Assembly: GCF_000092285.1 (NCBI RefSeq)
Contig: NC_014100.1
Span: 3,968,001-4,032,000, forward strand
Reading direction: 5' to 3'
Source of the DNA: Caulobacter segnis ATCC 21756
GTDB taxonomy: Bacteria; Pseudomonadota; Alphaproteobacteria; Caulobacterales; Caulobacteraceae
DNA length: 64,000 nucleotides
The notes under the pieces are model-generated. The model made no database searches. It saw nothing but the letters and a program-made list of their open reading frames with translations, and was not told the origin of the DNA. This document shows positions 16,967-26,750 of this stretch, piece by piece. Both the position numbers and the translations under genes were made by a program. Position 1 is the first letter of the stretch. The number at the start of each line of letters is the position of its first letter.

Positions 16967-17866
16967 ATGATATCCGAGCCCGGCTTTCCGACCATCGACC
17001 AGCTCAAGGTGTTCCTGACGGTCGTCGAGACCGGCAGCTTCACGGCCGCGGCCAAGCGACTGAACCGCGCCGTGTCCGCGATCAGCTACGCGATCGCCAC
17101 CCTTGAACATCAGCTCGGGATTGGACTGTTCGACCGAGAAGGCGCGCGCACGCCAGTGTTGACCAAGGCCGGCGCCACGGTCCTCGAAAAGGCCAGCGTG
17201 GTCGCCGTGGGCGTGGATGATCTGCGGGCCAGTGTCCGCTCGTTGCTCGGCGGCATCGAGGCCGAGGTCACGCTGGTCGTCGACGTGATGTTGCCGAGCG
17301 CCCGACTCGTCGATGCCGCGCAGGCGTTCGAAGCCACCTTTCCGACGGTTAAGCTCCGGTTGCATGTCGAGGCCTTGAGCGCCGTCGCTCAGCTTGTTCG
17401 GGCCGGCGAGGCCATGGTCGGGATCGGGGGCGGAATCCACGCGACCGAGACCGATCTGGAACTCATCCATGTCGGCGACGTGGACCTGATCCCGGTCGCC
17501 GCGCCCCGCCACCCCTTGGCGCTGGCCGGCCCCGTGCCCGCCAGCGCGGCGCGCCGCCACCGCCAGCTGATCCTCACGGTGCGCACGCCGTTTTCGGAGG
17601 GACCGGACATCGGCGTGTTTGCGGCAGAGGGATGGCGCATGGCCGATCTTGGCGCCAAGCACGCCTTGCTGCTGGCCGGCGTGGGTTGGGGCAACATGCC
17701 TGAACCCTATGTTCGCGACGATCTCGCCGCCGGCCGTTTGGTTCGCCTGGAACTGCCCGAGGCCACGGGCGGCCTCTACGCCTTCCAGGCAATGTATCGT
17801 ACCGACACGCCGCCTGGCCCTGCGGCGGCGTGGCTGATCCAGCATTTTGCCGACCAGAAGGGCTGA
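16967..17866 (+). CDS. LysR-type transcriptional regulator
   Basis: A 299-residue LysR protein: the N-terminal winged helix-turn-helix reads FLTVVETGSFTAAAKRLNRA then AVSAISYAIATLEHQLG, followed by a periplasmic-binding-protein-like effector domain. It is divergent from the DoxX-pirin-isochorismatase genes and is their probable regulator; the 159-base gap between them contains AT-rich runs that could hold the operator. Inducer unknown. Confidence 0.93.
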   Translation: MISEPGFPTIDQLKVFLTVVETGSFTAAAKRLNRAVSAISYAIATLEHQLGIGLFDREGARTPVLTKAGATVLEKASVVAVGVDDLRASVRSLLGGIEAEVTLVVDVMLPSARLVDAAQAFEATFPTVKLRLHVEALSAVAQLVRAGEAMVGIGGGIHATETDLELIHVGDVDLIPVAAPRHPLALAGPVPASAARRHRQLILTVRTPFSEGPDIGVFAAEGWRMADLGAKHALLLAGVGWGNMPEPYVRDDLAAGRLVRLELPEATGGLYAFQAMYRTDTPPGPAAAWLIQHFADQKG

Positions 17867-18047
17867 AGTCTCCCGGTCGCTCTCACCCTCAAGCGCGAAA
17901 CGCAGAGACGGTCGCGCCTAGCTGTAGTTTCGTCGCAATCAGACGCAACGTCCGCTATGGGTCGCTAACGGCCTTCAGCGTCCATCCAGAAATCCGACCT
18001 TCGCGGCGCATTTGGGATCGCCCGTGCGCGCCGGGCCCTGCCGCCCC

Positions 18048-20603
18048 CTACCCCGCCGTCTCGCGCGCGCGGCTCAGGCAGCGGTCCATGACCGAGAGGA
18101 GGTTGCGCAGGTCGATCGGCTTGGCGACGTGGGCGTCGCAGCCGGCGTCGAGGCAGGTCTTGATCTGGGCCGACATCACGTCGGCGGTCAGGGCGATCAC
18201 CGGCAGCCGGTAGAAGCGCGGATCCAGGCGCAGGCGGCGCGTGGCCTCCAGCCCGTCCAGGACCGGCATGTTGACGTCCATCAGCACCAGATCGATCGGA
18301 CGCTGGGCCAGGACGTCCAAAGCGACCTGGCCGTTCTCGGCCTCGACCAGCTCGCAGTCGAACGGCTCGAGGAACAGGCGAATGACGCGACGATTGACGG
18401 GATGGTCGTCGACCACCAGCACGCGGCGGCCATGCAGGGCGGCGAAGCCTTCCGGCGCCTCGGCGGAGTCTTCCGCCCCGGTCGGCGCCTCGACGGGCTC
18501 GGCCGGGTCGACCAGCATCTCGATCGTGAAGACCGAGCCGCGCCCCTCTTCGCTCTCCACCTTGATCTCGCCGTGCATCATCTTGACCAGCCGGCGGGTG
18601 ATGTTGAGGCCGAGCCCCGTGCCGCCGAAGTTGCGGGTCGTCGAGGCGTCGGCCTGGGTGAAGGGACTGAAGAGCTTGGCGATCGTCTCCTGGCTCATGC
18701 CGATGCCGGTATCGGAGACGCGCAGGCGCACGCGCACCCGGCCGTCGTCCTCGGGATAGCAGGCCAGGCCCACCTCGACCTTGCCCTCGGTGGTGAACTT
18801 CAGGGCGTTGGAGACCAGGTTGGTCAGGCACTGGCGCACCCGCACGCCGTCGAACATCAGGGGGCCGGGCGCCTCGCTCTCCAGCCGGAACGACAGGACC
18901 ACGCCCTTCTCGCGGGCGGTGGGCTGATAGCCGCCGACCAGGCGCGCGCAGCTGCCCACCAGGTCGCCGGTCGTCGGCGCGATCTCCAGCTTGCCGGCCT
19001 CGATCTTTGAGAGATCGAGGATGTCGTTCAGCAGCACCAGCAGGGTGTCGCCGCTGTCGAGGATCAGGTCGATCTGCTCGCGCTGCTGCGGCGTCAGGTC
19101 TTCGGTGCGCAGGGCCTGGGCCAGGCCCAGCATGCCGTTCAGCGGCGTGCGCAGCTCGTGGCTCATCACGGCCAGGAAGGCGGACTTGGCCTGGTTGGCG
19201 GCCTCGGCGCGCTCCTGGGCGCCCTTCAGCCGTTGCGAGCCGCGGCGCTGGTGCAGGGCCCAGCCGACCCCGCCGGCCACCAGCACCGCCAGCAGCAGGG
19301 CGATGATGGCCGAGGCGCGGACCAGGCTGCGCGACAGCCGCACCTGCTCGGCCAGGCGGCGGCTCTCGTCGCGCTTGGCGCGCAGCTCGCCGTCCAGGGC
19401 CGCCGACATCTCGGCGACATTGCGGGCGTTCTGGCGGGAGACCCGCAGGGCCTCGGTCTTGCGCCAGGCGTCGAGCTCGCGGAACGCCTCGGCCGAGCGG
19501 CCCTCGGCCTGGTCGATATAGGCGTTGATCAGGGTCTCGGCGGAGAGGTCGCGCGGCCCCAGGGCGTCGGGGATCGCCTGCATCCGCTGAAGGTCGGCGC
19601 GCGCCGCCGACGCCTGGCCCAACTGGGCCTGGGCGGTCGCGCGCAGGCCCAGCATCACCACCTGCAGGCGTCGCTCGGGCCGGTCGACCAGCGCCTTGGC
19701 GTCGGCCAAACAGTCCAGCACCTGCCGAGGCTGATCGGCCAGGTTGGCGATCTTGGCGCAGAGATAGCGATCCCAGGTCGCCAGATCGGCGTTGCCCGAA
19801 TTGGCCACCCACCGGTGATGCAGCGCCGCGAACCGGCGCGCCTGATCCAGCGCGCCGAGGTCGGCGGCGGTGTAGGCGATGTCGTAGAGCCGCTCGACCT
19901 TGCGGATGAAGAAGACGTCGCGCTCGTCCAGCTCGGCCGCCCGGGCCATGTGGTCGAGCGCGCCCTCTTTGTCGCCCATGTCGGACAGGGTGTAGCTGTG
20001 CACCTGATGCAGCTCGGCCAGGACCGGCTGGGCGATCTCGCCCTCGCGCCCGGCCTCGTTGGTCAGCTCGGTCGCCAGACGGGCCGCCTCGCGCCAGCGC
20101 CCCACCTGCCCCAGGTGCCGGACCCGTTCGATACCGGCCATCAGGCGGATGTCGGGACCCGAACGGTCCATGAACCGGGCCCAGTCGGCGTCCGTGAAGG
20201 CGCGGAAGCCTTGGGTCTCGTGCCGCAAGGCGGTGGTCTGCAGGTCGACGAGCGCCAGCAGCGGCGCGTCGTCGTCGCGCCGCGCCGCCGCCCGCGCGCG
20301 CTCGGCCCAGGGCTCGAACCGGCGGCGGACCTGGTTGCTCTTGTAGGCGTACAGGACCCGCCAGGCGTCATAGAGCCGCTGGCGTCCCTGCTCGGACAAA
20401 GCCGCCTCGCCGGCGCGCTCGACGTCCTGATTGTCGGAGGACGGGCGGACCGTGTCGACGCCGATCCTGCGGCTCAACTGTTCGAGCCGCTGATCCAGAG
20501 GCGCGCCTGGTTGGGCCTGGGCGGCGCCGACCACCAAGGTCCCCAGCAGGACGAGCGAAATCAAGAAACGCCGCAAACCCGATTCCCCAGAATCTGCGGT
20601 CAC
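18048..20603 (-). CDS. Hybrid sensor histidine kinase with periplasmic helical-repeat sensor
   Basis: An 851-residue protein: signal-anchor (residues ~10-30), a long helical, TPR-like periplasmic region (~40-420) and a transmembrane helix (~427-448). Then come HisKA with phospho-acceptor His near residue 481 (MSHELRTPLNG), a HATPase domain (LVSNALKF, DTGIGM, GGTGLGLNI) and a C-terminal receiver with Asp near 773 (LVLMDVNMPVL). It phosphorylates its own receiver and probably an unidentified phosphotransferase downstream. The start codon is GTG; an internal TTG with better ribosome-binding spacing is possible. No cognate regulator adjoins it. Confidence 0.92.
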   Translation of the reverse strand: MTADSGESGLRRFLISLVLLGTLVVGAAQAQPGAPLDQRLEQLSRRIGVDTVRPSSDNQDVERAGEAALSEQGRQRLYDAWRVLYAYKSNQVRRRFEPWAERARAAARRDDDAPLLALVDLQTTALRHETQGFRAFTDADWARFMDRSGPDIRLMAGIERVRHLGQVGRWREAARLATELTNEAGREGEIAQPVLAELHQVHSYTLSDMGDKEGALDHMARAAELDERDVFFIRKVERLYDIAYTAADLGALDQARRFAALHHRWVANSGNADLATWDRYLCAKIANLADQPRQVLDCLADAKALVDRPERRLQVVMLGLRATAQAQLGQASAARADLQRMQAIPDALGPRDLSAETLINAYIDQAEGRSAEAFRELDAWRKTEALRVSRQNARNVAEMSAALDGELRAKRDESRRLAEQVRLSRSLVRASAIIALLLAVLVAGGVGWALHQRRGSQRLKGAQERAEAANQAKSAFLAVMSHELRTPLNGMLGLAQALRTEDLTPQQREQIDLILDSGDTLLVLLNDILDLSKIEAGKLEIAPTTGDLVGSCARLVGGYQPTAREKGVVLSFRLESEAPGPLMFDGVRVRQCLTNLVSNALKFTTEGKVEVGLACYPEDDGRVRVRLRVSDTGIGMSQETIAKLFSPFTQADASTTRNFGGTGLGLNITRRLVKMMHGEIKVESEEGRGSVFTIEMLVDPAEPVEAPTGAEDSAEAPEGFAALHGRRVLVVDDHPVNRRVIRLFLEPFDCELVEAENGQVALDVLAQRPIDLVLMDVNMPVLDGLEATRRLRLDPRFYRLPVIALTADVMSAQIKTCLDAGCDAHVAKPIDLRNLLSVMDRCLSRARETAG

Positions 20604-20655
20604 ACTTCGCGGGAACTCATGTAGGAGCCGTTAAGCTTGTCGCCGCAGCCAAGCG

Positions 20656-21420
20656 TCAGATGGTCGCCCCGCCGTCGACGACCAGCGCCTGGCCGGTCAT
20701 GAAGCTTCCCGCCTTCGAGGCCAGGTACACCGCCGCCCCCGCCAGTTCGTCCGGCTCGCCGATCCGGCGTAGCGGCACGGTGCGGGTCGAGCGCTCCAGC
20801 GTCTCGGGGTTCTCCCACAGGGCGCGGGCGAAGTCGGTGCGGATCAGGCCCGGCGCAATGCAGTTGACCCGCACATTGTCGGGCCCGAACTCGTGGGCCA
20901 GGTTGCGGGCCAGCTGGAAGTCGGCGGCCTTGGAGATGTTGTAGGCCCCGATGATCGCGTTGCCGCGCAGGCCGCCGATCGATGACACGATGATGATGGC
21001 GCCGTCCTTCCGCGCCCGCATCTCCGGCGCGACCATGCCGATCAGCCAGTGATTGCTGATGATGTTGTTGTCGAGGATCTTGCGGAACTGGTCGTCGCTG
21101 ATCCCCTCCATCGGCCCGTAGTAGGGGTTGCTGGCGGCGTTGCAGACGCAGATGTCGACCTTGCCGAACGCCTTGCGGGTCTCGTCGACCAGGTTTTGCA
21201 GCTCCTCCTTCGAAGCGATGTTGGCCGGGACCGCGATAGCCGTCCCCGCGCCGTGCCGGGCGTTGAGCGCCGCGGCGACCTCCTCGCAGGGGCCGGCCTT
21301 GCGCGAGGAGATCACCACCTTGGCCCCCTGCTCGGCCATCCGCTCGGCGATCGCCTTGCCGATCCCGCGCGAGGACCCGGTGATGATCGCCACCTTGCCG
21401 GAAAGGTCGAAGAGGCTCAT
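20656..21420 (-). CDS. SDR family oxidoreductase
   Basis: A 254-residue classical short-chain dehydrogenase: cofactor motif TGSSRGIGKAIAERM, NAAS segment, catalytic Ser (IIIVSSIGG), Tyr and Lys (YNISKAA), and the C-terminal GQALVVDGG. The basic residue after the first glycine motif (SSRK) suggests NADP(H) preference. Substrate unknown. It follows the histidine kinase gene in the same direction, with 52 bases between. Confidence 0.92.
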   Translation of the reverse strand: MSLFDLSGKVAIITGSSRGIGKAIAERMAEQGAKVVISSRKAGPCEEVAAALNARHGAGTAIAVPANIASKEELQNLVDETRKAFGKVDICVCNAASNPYYGPMEGISDDQFRKILDNNIISNHWLIGMVAPEMRARKDGAIIIVSSIGGLRGNAIIGAYNISKAADFQLARNLAHEFGPDNVRVNCIAPGLIRTDFARALWENPETLERSTRTVPLRRIGEPDELAGAAVYLASKAGSFMTGQALVVDGGATI

Positions 21421-21492
21421 GGCGCGCTCCCTAAACGTTTGTTTGAATTGTGAGCACAGTGCGGCGGGGCGCGGCGAGGGTCAAGCGCGCTG

Positions 21493-21618
21493 AAATCCTC
21501 CCCCCATGGGGGAGGTGTCGGCGCGAAAGCGACGACGGAGGGGGAAGAGGCAAGATCAGCAGGACGTCCCCCTCCGGTCCTTCGGACCACCTCCCCCGCT
21601 GGGGGGAGGATTTTTCGC
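21493..21618. repeat. Intergenic inverted repeat (C-rich/G-rich family)
   Basis: AATCCTCCCCCCATGGGGGA at the left pairs with CCCGCTGGGGGGAGGATTT at the right, so the two ends are mutually inverted copies enclosing about 85 bases. Member of the family noted at 5134. Confidence 0.6.
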
Positions 21619-21688
21619 CCTCCCTTGTCGGACCCCGCGCCATCGCCGCGTCCTTGAGGCAAGATCGACCCAAACCTGGAGACGCTCG

Positions 21689-22186
21689 ATGCCCCTCGAC
21701 ACCGCCCCCGACGCCCCAAAGAACGAGGAACAAGACCTCGACCTCGTCCTGGAACGGATCATCGATGTTCCGCGCGAGACGCTCTACAAGTGCTGGACGT
21801 CGCCCGAGCTGATGGCCCAGTGGTTCTGTCCCAAGCCTTGGTACGTCTCGGACGTTCGCCAGGACGTCCGCACGGCCGGAAACAGCTACCTCGTGATGAA
21901 CGGCCCGAATGGCGAGCGCATGCCGCAGCCGGGCGTCTTTCTCGAGGTGGTCCCGAACGAGAAGCTGGTCTTCACCGACGCCTTCACCGAGACCTGGAAG
22001 CCGTCGGCCAAGCCGTTCATGGTCGGCATCGTCACCTTCGAGGACCTGGGCGGCGGCAAGACCCGCTACCGCGCCGTGGCCCGCCACTGGACGGCCGAGG
22101 ACCGCGACACCCATGAGAAGATGGGCTTCCACGAGGGCTGGGGCGTCGCGGCGGACCAACTGACGGCCCTGGCCAAGACGCTGTGA
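21689..22186 (+). CDS. SRPBCC (AHSA1-type) domain protein
   Basis: The 165-residue protein carries the AHSA1/Aha1-type START-like fold signatures RIIDVPRETLYKCWTSPELM and AQWFCPKPW. Further conserved parts are FLEVVPNEKLVFTDAFTE and HEKMGFHEGWGVAADQL. These domains bind hydrophobic ligands or act as small polyketide-like cyclases; the specific role is unknown. The start at MPLDTAPDAP follows TGGAG; upstream sequence in frame is repeat DNA. Confidence 0.9.
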   Translation: MPLDTAPDAPKNEEQDLDLVLERIIDVPRETLYKCWTSPELMAQWFCPKPWYVSDVRQDVRTAGNSYLVMNGPNGERMPQPGVFLEVVPNEKLVFTDAFTETWKPSAKPFMVGIVTFEDLGGGKTRYRAVARHWTAEDRDTHEKMGFHEGWGVAADQLTALAKTL

Positions 22187-22196
22187 GGCGTCCGCC

Positions 22197-22910
22197 TCAC
22201 CGGCAAAGGCTATAGCGGGCCGGGTTCAGGTGCAGGTGATCGGCGTGGGCGGCGTTGTAGTCCGGGCTCAGCACCACGCCGAACACCCGGCAGGCTCCGT
22301 CGCGGACCGCGCGGACGAAGCGGCCTTCGTCGGTCTCGCGGCGGAAGTCGCGGGCCACGGTGATCCGCCCCCCATCGGCCAGGCGGAAGCCGGCGATGTC
22401 GAGGGCGTTGGCGCGGGCGTGCTCGCTGGGCCGCTCGCCGGGCCGGCCGTAGATCGTCCGGCAGGCGTAGGTCCCCAGGTGGTCGACCCGGACCACCGCC
22501 TGGCCCAGCCGCTCCCGGGCGGCGGGCGCCACCACCTGCCGCTCCCACAGGGCGTAGCGCAGGGCCATCGGACAGGTCATGACCGGGGCGGCGGGCGACA
22601 GCTTGCCCGACGCCCTCACCGTGTCGCGGGTCGAGCAGAAGCCGTCGTCCTTCACCGGCTGATCGACGACGGTTAGTCCGCCGTCGCGGAGCGCCGCGCG
22701 GCAGGCGGCGGGGTTCGAGGCGATCCGCGACAGCTTGCCCGCTGTCGCCAGGCCGATCGGCTGGTTCAGCGAGAACGGCTTCCACGGCAGGTCCTGCGGC
22801 GGGGCGATCCGGTCGATCAGGATCAGCAGCAGCAGTCCGGCGAGGATCGCGTCCAGCAGGAGCGTCCACAGACCGGCCAGCGCCAGGATTTCGGGTGAGA
22901 CCGGCTTCAC
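22197..22910 (-). CDS. Extensin-like family protein (LAS/D,D-peptidase-like fold)
   Basis: A 237-residue protein with an N-terminal membrane anchor (LLLDAILAGLLLLILIDRI) and a C-terminal domain. That domain has ARANALDIAGF and HADHLHLNP, which provide the Asp and His metal-binding residues seen in LAS-type peptidases. Bacterial extensin-like domains are periplasmic; cell-wall peptidase activity is suspected but unproven. Divergent from the MFS gene. Confidence 0.85.
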   Translation of the reverse strand: MKPVSPEILALAGLWTLLLDAILAGLLLLILIDRIAPPQDLPWKPFSLNQPIGLATAGKLSRIASNPAACRAALRDGGLTVVDQPVKDDGFCSTRDTVRASGKLSPAAPVMTCPMALRYALWERQVVAPAARERLGQAVVRVDHLGTYACRTIYGRPGERPSEHARANALDIAGFRLADGGRITVARDFRRETDEGRFVRAVRDGACRVFGVVLSPDYNAAHADHLHLNPARYSLCR

Positions 22911-23001
22911 CCTGCTCCAACGAAGGGCCGCCGCATGGGTTCACTTGCGGACGCTGGCGGCGTACAGGCTTTCGCTCTTCGGCGGAGATGGCCCTACCGG
23001 C

Positions 23002-24360
23002 ATGCGTTTGACGATCGACAAGGCCCTCGCGCCCCGCTTCGCCCTGCTGTGCCTAGGCATCTGGCTGAACGCCGCCGACACCCTGGTGACGGCGACGATC
23101 ATGCCCAGCGTCGCGCGCGATATCGGCGGCTACGCCTATTTCGGCTGGTCGGTGGCGGCCTACCTGACCGGTTCGATCGTGGCCGGCGCGTGCTCGGGCA
23201 AGCTGTCGCTGGCCATGGGCTTGCGGCGAGCGACGGCGTTCAGCGGCCTCGTCTACGCGGTCGGCTGCGCGATGAGCGCCCTGGCGCCGGAGTTCGTCAC
23301 CTTCATCCTGGGCCGTCTCGTCCAGGGCCTGGGCGCGGGGGCCGTCGTGGCGCTGTGCTACGTGGCCATCACCGCCCTCTTCCCCGAGAGCCTGTGGCCG
23401 CGCGTCTATGGCGCGGTGGCGGGCGTCTGGGGCGCGGCGACCCTGCTGGGCCCGACCCTGGGCGGCCTGTTCGCCGCCGCCGGCTTCTGGCGCGGCGCGT
23501 TCTGGATGTTCGTGGTCCAGGCGATCATCTTCATCGCCGCCGTCATGGTCATGCTGCCGGCCGACAAGGGCGACGCCGCTCGCGGCCGCGTCCCGGTCCC
23601 GCAGCTGGCCCTGCTGGTGCTGGCCGTCAGCCTGATCGGCGCGGCGGGCGTCGTCGCCTCGCCCCGGCTGGCGGTGGGGCTGGCGATCGGCGGCGCCATC
23701 GGCATGGCCGCCATGCTGGCCGTCAACGCCAAGACCCACGATCGCCTGCTGCCCAAAAGCGCCGCCGACCTTTCGACCGCCACGGGCCTGGGCCTGCTGA
23801 CCATCTTCTCGACCGAGGCGGCGGTGATCGGCTTCACCGTCTATGGCCCCGCCTTCATCCAGGCCCAGCATGACGCCTCGCCGCTGCTGGCCGGCTATGT
23901 CGTCGGGGCGATCGCCGCTGGCTGGACGCTGTGCGCCCTGCTGGTCGGCAAGATCCCGGCCGAGCGGGACGGCCGCTTCGTCCGGGTCGGCGTCGTCGTG
24001 ATCCTGCTGGGCGCCCTGGCCAGCGCCTGGTTGACGCCGCGCGGCACGCTGGTCGAGACCGCCCTGGCCTTCGCCCTGCTGGGCGCGGGATTTGGCCTGT
24101 GCCACGCCTTCATCGCCCGCCGGACCATCGGCGGCGCGCCGGCCGACGAGCAGGCCGTGGCCTCCGGCGCGGTCCCGACCTCGCAGCTGATCGGCGGCGC
24201 CACGGGCGCGGCCGGCGCGGGGGCGATGGCCAACATCCTGGGCTTCAGCCACGGGATCGACCCGACCCTGGCCGCCGACCGAGGCCCCCTGCTGTTCGCC
24301 GCCTTCCTGCCGCTGGCCGTCGTCGGCGTGCTGGCGGCGTGGCGGCTGGGCGGGCGCTAG
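23002..24360 (+). CDS. Major facilitator superfamily transporter
   Basis: The 452-residue protein has twelve or more hydrophobic segments. The MFS loop 2-3 region is degenerate (GACSGKLSLAMGLRRATAF), the helix-4 arginine is in LGRLVQGLGAGAVV, and motif C-like GVWGAATLLGPTLGG suggests an antiporter (drug-efflux type). Start chosen at MRLTIDKALAPRF, where the transmembrane part begins. Its stop overlaps the convergent ecm stop by four bases. Substrate unknown. Confidence 0.9.
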   Translation: MRLTIDKALAPRFALLCLGIWLNAADTLVTATIMPSVARDIGGYAYFGWSVAAYLTGSIVAGACSGKLSLAMGLRRATAFSGLVYAVGCAMSALAPEFVTFILGRLVQGLGAGAVVALCYVAITALFPESLWPRVYGAVAGVWGAATLLGPTLGGLFAAAGFWRGAFWMFVVQAIIFIAAVMVMLPADKGDAARGRVPVPQLALLVLAVSLIGAAGVVASPRLAVGLAIGGAIGMAAMLAVNAKTHDRLLPKSAADLSTATGLGLLTIFSTEAAVIGFTVYGPAFIQAQHDASPLLAGYVVGAIAAGWTLCALLVGKIPAERDGRFVRVGVVVILLGALASAWLTPRGTLVETALAFALLGAGFGLCHAFIARRTIGGAPADEQAVASGAVPTSQLIGGATGAAGAGAMANILGFSHGIDPTLAADRGPLLFAAFLPLAVVGVLAAWRLGGR

Positions 24361-26345
24361 GCTTCCGCCAGCGCCGTCGCCTCCACCAGCTTCACGACGT
24401 CGCCCATGATCTGGGTGATCTTGAAGTCCTTGGGCGTGTAGATCCGCGACACGCCCATCTGCTTCAGGATCAGGGCGTCGGCCTCGGGGATGATGCCGCC
24501 CGCGACGACGGGGATGTCACCCAGGCCCTCGGCGCGCATCACGCGGATGACTTCCTGCACGAGATCCAGGTGCGAGCCCGACAGGATCGACAGGCCGATC
24601 ACATGGGCGCGGGTCTCCTTGGCGCGGCGGACGATCTCCTCCGGCGTCGAGCGGATGCCGTCATAGACCACCTCCATGCCGCAGGCGCGGGCGCGCGTGG
24701 CGATCTGCTCGGCGCCGTTGGAGTGGCCGTCCAGGCCGGGCTTGCCGACCAGGTAGGTCAGCGTGCGGCCCAGCACCTGGGAGACCCGCTCGACCTCCTT
24801 CTTCACCGCCTCGACGTCCTCGGCCTCGCCGGTGGAGACGACCACCGCCACGCCGGTCGGGCCGCGATATTCGCCGAACACCGCGCGCAGGGCCCCCGCC
24901 CATTCGCCGGTGGTGACCCCGGCCTTGGCGGCGGAAATCGAGGGTTCCATGATGTTCGCGCCAGAGGCCGCGGCGGCCTTCAGGGCGCTTAGAGCGGCGT
25001 CGACGGCGGCCGGATCGCGGGCCTCGCGCCAGGCCTTTAGGCGGTTGACGACCTCAGCCTCCAGCCGGGGATCGACCGTCTCGATCGCGCCTTCGCCGGC
25101 GGAAAGCGGAGAGACCTCGGTGTCCGTCCAGCGGTTGACGCCGACCACGGTCAGGTCGCCGGTCTCGACGGCCCTCACCCGCTTGGCGTTGGAGGAAACG
25201 AGCTCGCCCTTCATGTAGTCGATGGCGTTCTGGGCGCCGCCCAGCTCGTCGATCAAGGCCAGCTGCGAGAGCGCGCCCTTCGACAGCTCGGCGACCTTGG
25301 CCTCGACCACGTGCGAACCGTCGAACAGGTCTTCGTATTCCAGCAGGTCCGTCTCGTAGGCCAGCACCTGTTGCAGCCGCAGCGACCACTGCTGGTCCCA
25401 CGGACGCGGCAGGCCCAGGGCCTCGTTCCAGGCCGGCAGCTGCAGGGCCCGGCAGCGGGCGTCCTTGCTGAGCGTAACGGCCAGGGCCTCGATGAGAATG
25501 CGGTAGACGTTGTTCTCGGGCTGCTGCTCGGTCAGGCCCAGGCTGTTGACCTGCACCCCGTAGCGGAAGCGGCGGGCCTTGGGGTCCTGGACGCCGTAGC
25601 GCTCCAGCAGGATCTGGTCCCAGAGCTTGGTGAACGAGCGCATCTTGCACAGCTCGGTGACGAACCGGACGCCCGCGTTGACGAAGAAGCTGATCCGCGA
25701 GGCGACGATCTCGAAGTCCTCGTCGGGGACCTGGCCGCCGGCCTTGACGGTGTCGAGCACCGAGATGGCGGTGGCCAGGGCGAAGGCCAGCTCCTGCTCC
25801 GGCGTCGCGCCCGCCTCCTGCAGGTGGTAGCTGCAAACGTTCATCGGGTTCCACTTGGGAACCTCGCGATAGCACCAGGCGATCATGTCGCCGATCAGCC
25901 GCAGGGAGGGGCCCGGCGGGAAGATGTAGGTGCCGCGCGACAGATACTCCTTGATCAGATCGTTCTGCGTCGTGCCCTGAAGCTTCTTGCGATCCGCGCC
26001 CTGCTCGTCGGCCAGGGCGACGTACATCGCCAGCAGCCAGGCGGCCGGCGCGTTGATGGTCATGGAGGTGTTCATCTTCTCCAGCGGGATCTCGCTGAAG
26101 AGGGCGCGCATATCGCCCAAATGGCTGATCGGCACCCCGACCTTGCCGACCTCGCCGCGCGCCAGGATGTGGTCGGGGTCGTAGCCGGTCTGGGTGGGCA
26201 GGTCGAAGGCCACCGACAGGCCCGTCTGGCCCTTGGCGAGGTTGGCCCGATAGAGCGCGTTCGACTTCTCGGCCGTCGAGTGTCCGGCATAGGTGCGGAA
26301 GATCCACGGCGGATCGGGCGCATGCTGGTGCGGCGTCGAGGTCAT
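24357..26345 (-). CDS. ecm: Ethylmalonyl-CoA mutase (MeaA-type, B12-dependent)
   Basis: The 662-residue protein is a methylmalonyl-CoA-mutase-family enzyme with catalytic and cobalamin domains on one chain. The N-terminal RTYAGHSTAEKSNALYR and SVAFDLPTQTGYDPDHIL match MeaA, now known as ethylmalonyl-CoA mutase, rather than generic MCM. The B12 motif DGHSNG with distal GG lies near residue 540. It converts ethylmalonyl-CoA to methylsuccinyl-CoA in acetyl-CoA assimilation. I chose the ATG at 26345, six bases after GGGAG; a GTG two codons earlier is possible. A TGC-rich element stands 58 bases upstream. Ccr and Mcd of the same pathway are 4-12 kb away. Confidence 0.92.
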   Translation of the reverse strand: MTSTPHQHAPDPPWIFRTYAGHSTAEKSNALYRANLAKGQTGLSVAFDLPTQTGYDPDHILARGEVGKVGVPISHLGDMRALFSEIPLEKMNTSMTINAPAAWLLAMYVALADEQGADRKKLQGTTQNDLIKEYLSRGTYIFPPGPSLRLIGDMIAWCYREVPKWNPMNVCSYHLQEAGATPEQELAFALATAISVLDTVKAGGQVPDEDFEIVASRISFFVNAGVRFVTELCKMRSFTKLWDQILLERYGVQDPKARRFRYGVQVNSLGLTEQQPENNVYRILIEALAVTLSKDARCRALQLPAWNEALGLPRPWDQQWSLRLQQVLAYETDLLEYEDLFDGSHVVEAKVAELSKGALSQLALIDELGGAQNAIDYMKGELVSSNAKRVRAVETGDLTVVGVNRWTDTEVSPLSAGEGAIETVDPRLEAEVVNRLKAWREARDPAAVDAALSALKAAAASGANIMEPSISAAKAGVTTGEWAGALRAVFGEYRGPTGVAVVVSTGEAEDVEAVKKEVERVSQVLGRTLTYLVGKPGLDGHSNGAEQIATRARACGMEVVYDGIRSTPEEIVRRAKETRAHVIGLSILSGSHLDLVQEVIRVMRAEGLGDIPVVAGGIIPEADALILKQMGVSRIYTPKDFKITQIMGDVVKLVEATALAEA

Positions 26346-26402
26346 GATCACTCCCGGGGCGGCTCTGGCGGCCTTTGATTATCGGCGATCATGATCCGGG
26401 AT

Positions 26403-26416
26403 TTGCTGCGATGCAA
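26403..26416. promoter_or_regulatory. TGC-rich element upstream of ecm
   Basis: TTGCTGCGATGCAA, a near-palindrome with core TGCGATGCA (26407-26415), matching the family TGCGNYGCA seen at ccr, etfBA and hbd. The rest of the 26346-26750 gap contains a LacI-type operator near its right end and otherwise no gene. Confidence 0.5.
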
Positions 26417-26724
26417 TATCCATTTCGCGGGTGCGGGAGACCGTCGGCGCGCCGCCGGAAGCGCGCTTTCCCGCCTCAACTAGGCCGACAAATGCGGATT
26501 GCCCGAACGCTGTTCCGGGGATAAGTCCTATGGCGGGCGGCCGATAACTCGGCACGGCCATTTGTAATACTCGTACAAGATAGCGATCGAAGCCCGGCCT
26601 CACCGCGCCGGCGCGCGGTTCGCCAAAAGCGCTAAACGCCTGTCACCCCGCAAAGGCGGCGGCCGGCCAAGACGACACACCCAGACCGGTGACCAGACCC
26701 CACCGCTGGGCGAACGATAAAAAT

Positions 26725-26738
26725 TGTTACCGGTAACA
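26725..26738. promoter_or_regulatory. LacI-family-type operator for the GH9 gene
   Basis: TGTTACCGGTAACA is a perfect 14-base palindrome with the central CG typical of LacI/GalR operators. It ends about two bases before the GGAGGA ribosome-binding site of the GH9 gene, so bound repressor would block initiation or early elongation. No LacI gene is in the window, so the regulator must be encoded elsewhere. Confidence 0.75.
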
Positions 26739-26750
26739 GGGAGGAATGAG